From Haematospirillum jordaniae (lineage in GTDB: Bacteria > Pseudomonadota > Alphaproteobacteria > Rhodospirillales > Rhodospirillaceae): 64,000 nucleotides of DNA. Made by a program: the position numbers and the translations under genes. The notes under the pieces are model-generated. The model ran no database searches, had not been told where the DNA came from, and worked only from the letters and a program-made list of their open reading frames with translations. Below are positions 61,353 to 64,000 of this stretch, piece after piece. The stretch is taken from positions 1,232,001 to 1,296,000 of the forward strand of contig NZ_CP014525.1 in NCBI RefSeq assembly GCF_001611975.1, given 5' to 3'. Within the stretch, counting starts at the first letter, position 1. Each line of letters starts with the position of its first letter.

Positions 61353-62963
61353 CTAGTTGGCCTGGCGTCGTAGGAACGCCGGAATTTCCAGCTCATCCTC
61401 CTCACGCCGGGTTACCGGCATGGCCTGTGCTGCTACAGGGGTAGCTGCCGCCGGGTGAGCCTCGACATGAGCTTCGGCCGGGGCCATTTCATCCCGATGT
61501 GCTAGGCGGCTGAGCCGGGCAAACAAGTTGTTGCGTGGTGCGCTGGCTGGGGCTGTACGCTCTTCGGCATACAGAACGGGTTCTGCCGCAGCGGCCGGAG
61601 CGACTGCTGCAGCCTGGGCATGAGCCGCCACGCCAGAGGCATAGCCATGCTGCTGTGGCATCTGATAGGCCAAGGGGTCATGGCTTGCAGACTGCGCAGG
61701 AATAAAGGTATCGGTCTCTCTTCTGGGTGGCATCTGGGCTGTTGCGCCGACAGAAACCTGTGCGGGCATGGCCTGATACGAAGGTTGCGCTGTCGTCTGG
61801 GCTACCTGCACCGGAACCGGTATCGGTGATTGGGCCGCTGCGGGGTTGGTATGAGCCGGTGCCGCAAAGGCGGGTGGGGCATGAACGGGCGCAGGTTCCG
61901 GAACACGGTGAGCCTGCGCAACCTGAGCCGTCTGGGGCTGCGGCTGTTGCTGGACAGCCGACCGCATCGGTGCAGCCTGGGGCAGGCAGGCTGCTTCGCT
62001 GTTGATGCCTGTAGCAACAACAGAAACGCGCATGGTGCCTTCCATGCTTGGATCAAAGCACGAACCGAAGATGATGTGCGCTTCACCTTCCACTTCGTCA
62101 CGGATACGGTTTGCTGCTTCATCGACCTCGAACAGGGTCACGTCCATGCCGGTTGTGATGTTGATCAGAACACCCCGTGCCCCCTTCATGCAGGTATCTT
62201 CCAGCAGGGGGTTGGCAATGGCGGCCTCGGCGGCGTCCAGTGCGCGCCGCTCCCCTGTGGCTTCGCCGGTTCCCATCATGGCACGCCCCATGTCGCTCAT
62301 GACGGTGCGCACGTCGGCAAAGTCAAGGTTGATCAGGCCAGGCAGGATCATCAGGTCGGTGATGGAGCGCACGCCTTGGTGAAGAACGTTGTCTGCCATC
62401 TTGAAGGCATCGGCAAAAGTGGTTTTCTCGTTGGCAACCCGGAACAGGTTCTGGTTCGGGATGATGATCAAAGTGTCAACGTACTGCGACAAGTCTTCGA
62501 TACCGCTTTCGGCAAGACGCATGCGGTTAGCGCCTTCGAACTGGAACGGCTTGGTCACGACACCGACGGTCAGAATGCCCATCTCGCGGGCTACCCTGGC
62601 AATCACGGGCGCGGCACCGGTTCCGGTCCCACCGCCCATACCGGCGGTGATGAACACCATGTTCGATCCCTGGATTTCTGCAGCGATCTGCTCGACGGTT
62701 TCTTCGGCGGCGGCCCGTCCCACTTCCGGACGCGCACCGGCCCCTAGTCCTTGGGTCGTGGTTTCCCCCAGCTGGATGCGGCGGTTGGTCCGCGCCATGG
62801 TCAGGGCTTGTGCATCCGTATTGGAAACGACAAAGTCAACACCTTGCAGATTGTCTGCAATCATGTTGTTGACCGCGTTGCCACCGGCACCACCAACACC
62901 AACAACTGTGATGTGGGGTTTGAGCAGGGGCTCACCCTGTTGTGGAACAGTGAGGTTTATCAT
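61353..62963 (-). CDS. ftsZ: Cell division protein FtsZ
   Basis: Tubulin-like GTPase forming the division ring. The 536-residue protein has the GTP-binding GVGGAGGNAVNNM start, the tubulin signature AGMGGGTGTGAAP, and the synergy-loop segment LINLDFADVRTVMSDMGRAMMG. After residue 320 there is a very long Ala/Pro/Gln-rich linker and then the conserved C-terminal peptide DELEIPAFLRRQA, which binds FtsA and other partners. The long linker is typical of alphaproteobacteria. A GGAGG site precedes the ATG. It lies 179 bases after ftsA. Confidence 0.97.
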   Translation of the reverse strand: MINLTVPQQGEPLLKPHITVVGVGGAGGNAVNNMIADNLQGVDFVVSNTDAQALTMARTNRRIQLGETTTQGLGAGARPEVGRAAAEETVEQIAAEIQGSNMVFITAGMGGGTGTGAAPVIARVAREMGILTVGVVTKPFQFEGANRMRLAESGIEDLSQYVDTLIIIPNQNLFRVANEKTTFADAFKMADNVLHQGVRSITDLMILPGLINLDFADVRTVMSDMGRAMMGTGEATGERRALDAAEAAIANPLLEDTCMKGARGVLINITTGMDVTLFEVDEAANRIRDEVEGEAHIIFGSCFDPSMEGTMRVSVVATGINSEAACLPQAAPMRSAVQQQPQPQTAQVAQAHRVPEPAPVHAPPAFAAPAHTNPAAAQSPIPVPVQVAQTTAQPSYQAMPAQVSVGATAQMPPRRETDTFIPAQSASHDPLAYQMPQQHGYASGVAAHAQAAAVAPAAAAEPVLYAEERTAPASAPRNNLFARLSRLAHRDEMAPAEAHVEAHPAAATPVAAQAMPVTRREEDELEIPAFLRRQAN

Positions 62964-63142
62964 ATCGTGGGCCTCCGGGCTTGATCGCTTCTGCTTCTGT
63001 TCAGTGCCTTTGACGAAAGTGCGGATGCGGTACTGATACCGTTCTTGATCCCGCTACATTATGTCAGGTTTCTGTTTTACGTATCTTGACATTCCTTGGT
63101 ACATAATCCTGAGCCACGTTGGAAGAGGTCCGGCGCTTTTTC

Positions 63143-64000
63143 CTAAATATTTTCTTTCAGCCATCCCAAAACACGACCGATCCCGCGACTGGGGCGCGCG
63201 TTTCTTTCGACCAATCCGGCCATGTCTGCGTCGGCGGGGGTGGTCCGGAATGCTTGGTCGCGTATGGCGTAACGCAGCAGTCCGGCACAGGCGGAAAATG
63301 CGGGACCAAGAGCGTTCTCGGGGACCCCGCGGATCCGTCGCGGCCGTCCAAGACGCACCTGTTTGTCAAGCACCAGCTCGGCCATTTCACGCAGTCCCTG
63401 CAACTGGCTTGCGCCACCTGTCAGCACGACCCGTCGACCTGCGGCATGCAGCATTCCTGCCGTGGACAGCCGTGCGCGGACCAGTTCAAATGTTTCCTCT
63501 ATCCGGGGTCTGATAATGCGGACCAGTTCCGAGCGCGGAATCTCTTGGGCGCCTGCGTCTTCGTCTTCGCCGACTTGAGGAACCTTCAGCAGTTCCCGTG
63601 CATCGGCCGGTGCGCTGTGAACCGTGCCCCAGACGGTTTTCAGGCGCTCTGCCATTCCGGCCGGTGTTGACAGTCCACGGGCGATGTCATTGGTGACATG
63701 ATTCCCGCCAACCGGTACGACATCGGCAAAGATAGGGTGTCCATCCAGAAATACAGAGATGCTTGTTGTCCCGCCGCCCATGTCGATGACGGTCACGCCC
63801 ATCTCTTTTTCGTCATCCACGGTGCAGGCCACAGCAGAAGCATGGGCACTTGCCGTGCGGCTTTCAATGCGCAGATGACAACGATCGATGACATTGGCCA
63901 GGTTACGCAGAGCACCGCCGCCTGCAGCAACCATGTGAATGCGCACGCCCAAGCGATCGCCATACATGCCGCGCGGATCAACAATACCGTCGGTTCCGTC
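63143..64000 (-). CDS. ftsA: Cell division protein FtsA (3' part, cut by window edge)
   Basis: The window holds about 285 C-terminal codons; the frame continues past the right edge, beginning in the window with DGTDGIVDPRGMYGD. Actin-like ATPase features include the VTVIDMGGGTTSISVF phosphate loop and VVLTGGASQLQGLREMAE, and the protein ends with an amphipathic membrane helix (GRVLGWLKENI). It tethers FtsZ to the membrane. Order ftsA-ftsZ on the same strand confirms the call. Confidence 0.95.
   Translation of the reverse strand, partial: DGTDGIVDPRGMYGDRLGVRIHMVAAGGGALRNLANVIDRCHLRIESRTASAHASAVACTVDDEKEMGVTVIDMGGGTTSISVFLDGHPIFADVVPVGGNHVTNDIARGLSTPAGMAERLKTVWGTVHSAPADARELLKVPQVGEDEDAGAQEIPRSELVRIIRPRIEETFELVRARLSTAGMLHAAGRRVVLTGGASQLQGLREMAELVLDKQVRLGRPRRIRGVPENALGPAFSACAGLLRYAIRDQAFRTTPADADMAGLVERNARPSRGIGRVLGWLKENI

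Overview
The window looks like chromosome of an alphaproteobacterium, most likely a Rhodospirillales-type organism. The basis is gene order and protein type: a ftsA-ftsZ-lpxC-bamD-recN-ligA tail of the cell-division cluster, an FtsZ with a very long Ala/Pro/Gln-rich linker, dnaB-alr-radA-cvpA-purF in one row, a mreBCD-mrdA-rodA elongation operon, and a small protein resembling the alphaproteobacterial DUF1465/RcdA family. No rRNA, CRISPR array, transposase, integrase or phage gene was recognised.

Left part (1-24.9 kb), mostly housekeeping. Three tandem paralogous periplasmic solute-binding proteins lie on the minus strand at the left edge, the third cut by the window. A YqaA/DedA-type membrane protein follows. 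Then comes a long minus-strand row: rpsF-rpsR-rplI, a terminator, and dnaB-alr-mlaE-mlaF-radA-cvpA-purF-SDR. Divergent from it is the fatty-acid operon fabD-fabG-acpP-fabF, followed by mltG. aroC and fabI face it, then a cation-diffusion facilitator, pdxH, a CbpA-like DnaJ protein and the DUF1465-like gene.

Middle (23.2-39.2 kb). A peptide-type solute-binding protein is divergent from a large membrane histidine kinase whose ATP-binding motifs look eroded. A LuxO-like sigma54 activator converges on the kinase. Then serB, miaA, an MFS exporter, an unknown membrane protein and the rod-shape operon mreB-mreC-mreD-mrdA-rodA, ending at tRNA-Lys(CTT).

Accessory region (39.3-49.2 kb). Directly after tRNA-Lys is a WYL + TerB-like protein, then six consecutive plus-strand genes for secreted-type proteins. 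Five carry RTX (glycine/aspartate) calcium-binding repeats. All six share a roughly 55-residue module (aromatic WY, then GDxDG, then TxE, then GV) that occurs nine times in the cluster. No protease motif and no type I secretion genes are present nearby. This is the best candidate for an undescribed system in the window. An unknown membrane-anchored protein follows.

Right part (49.2-64 kb). A GhrA-like dehydrogenase, an O-antigen-ligase-type membrane protein, tRNA-Met(CAT) with a clear promoter and terminator, a short AT-richer stretch with a small unknown membrane protein, a DUF599 protein, then the minus-strand row ligA, recN, bamD, an S41-type protein lacking its catalytic serine, lpxC, ftsZ and ftsA (cut by the right edge).

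All family calls come from reading sequence motifs; no database search was possible.
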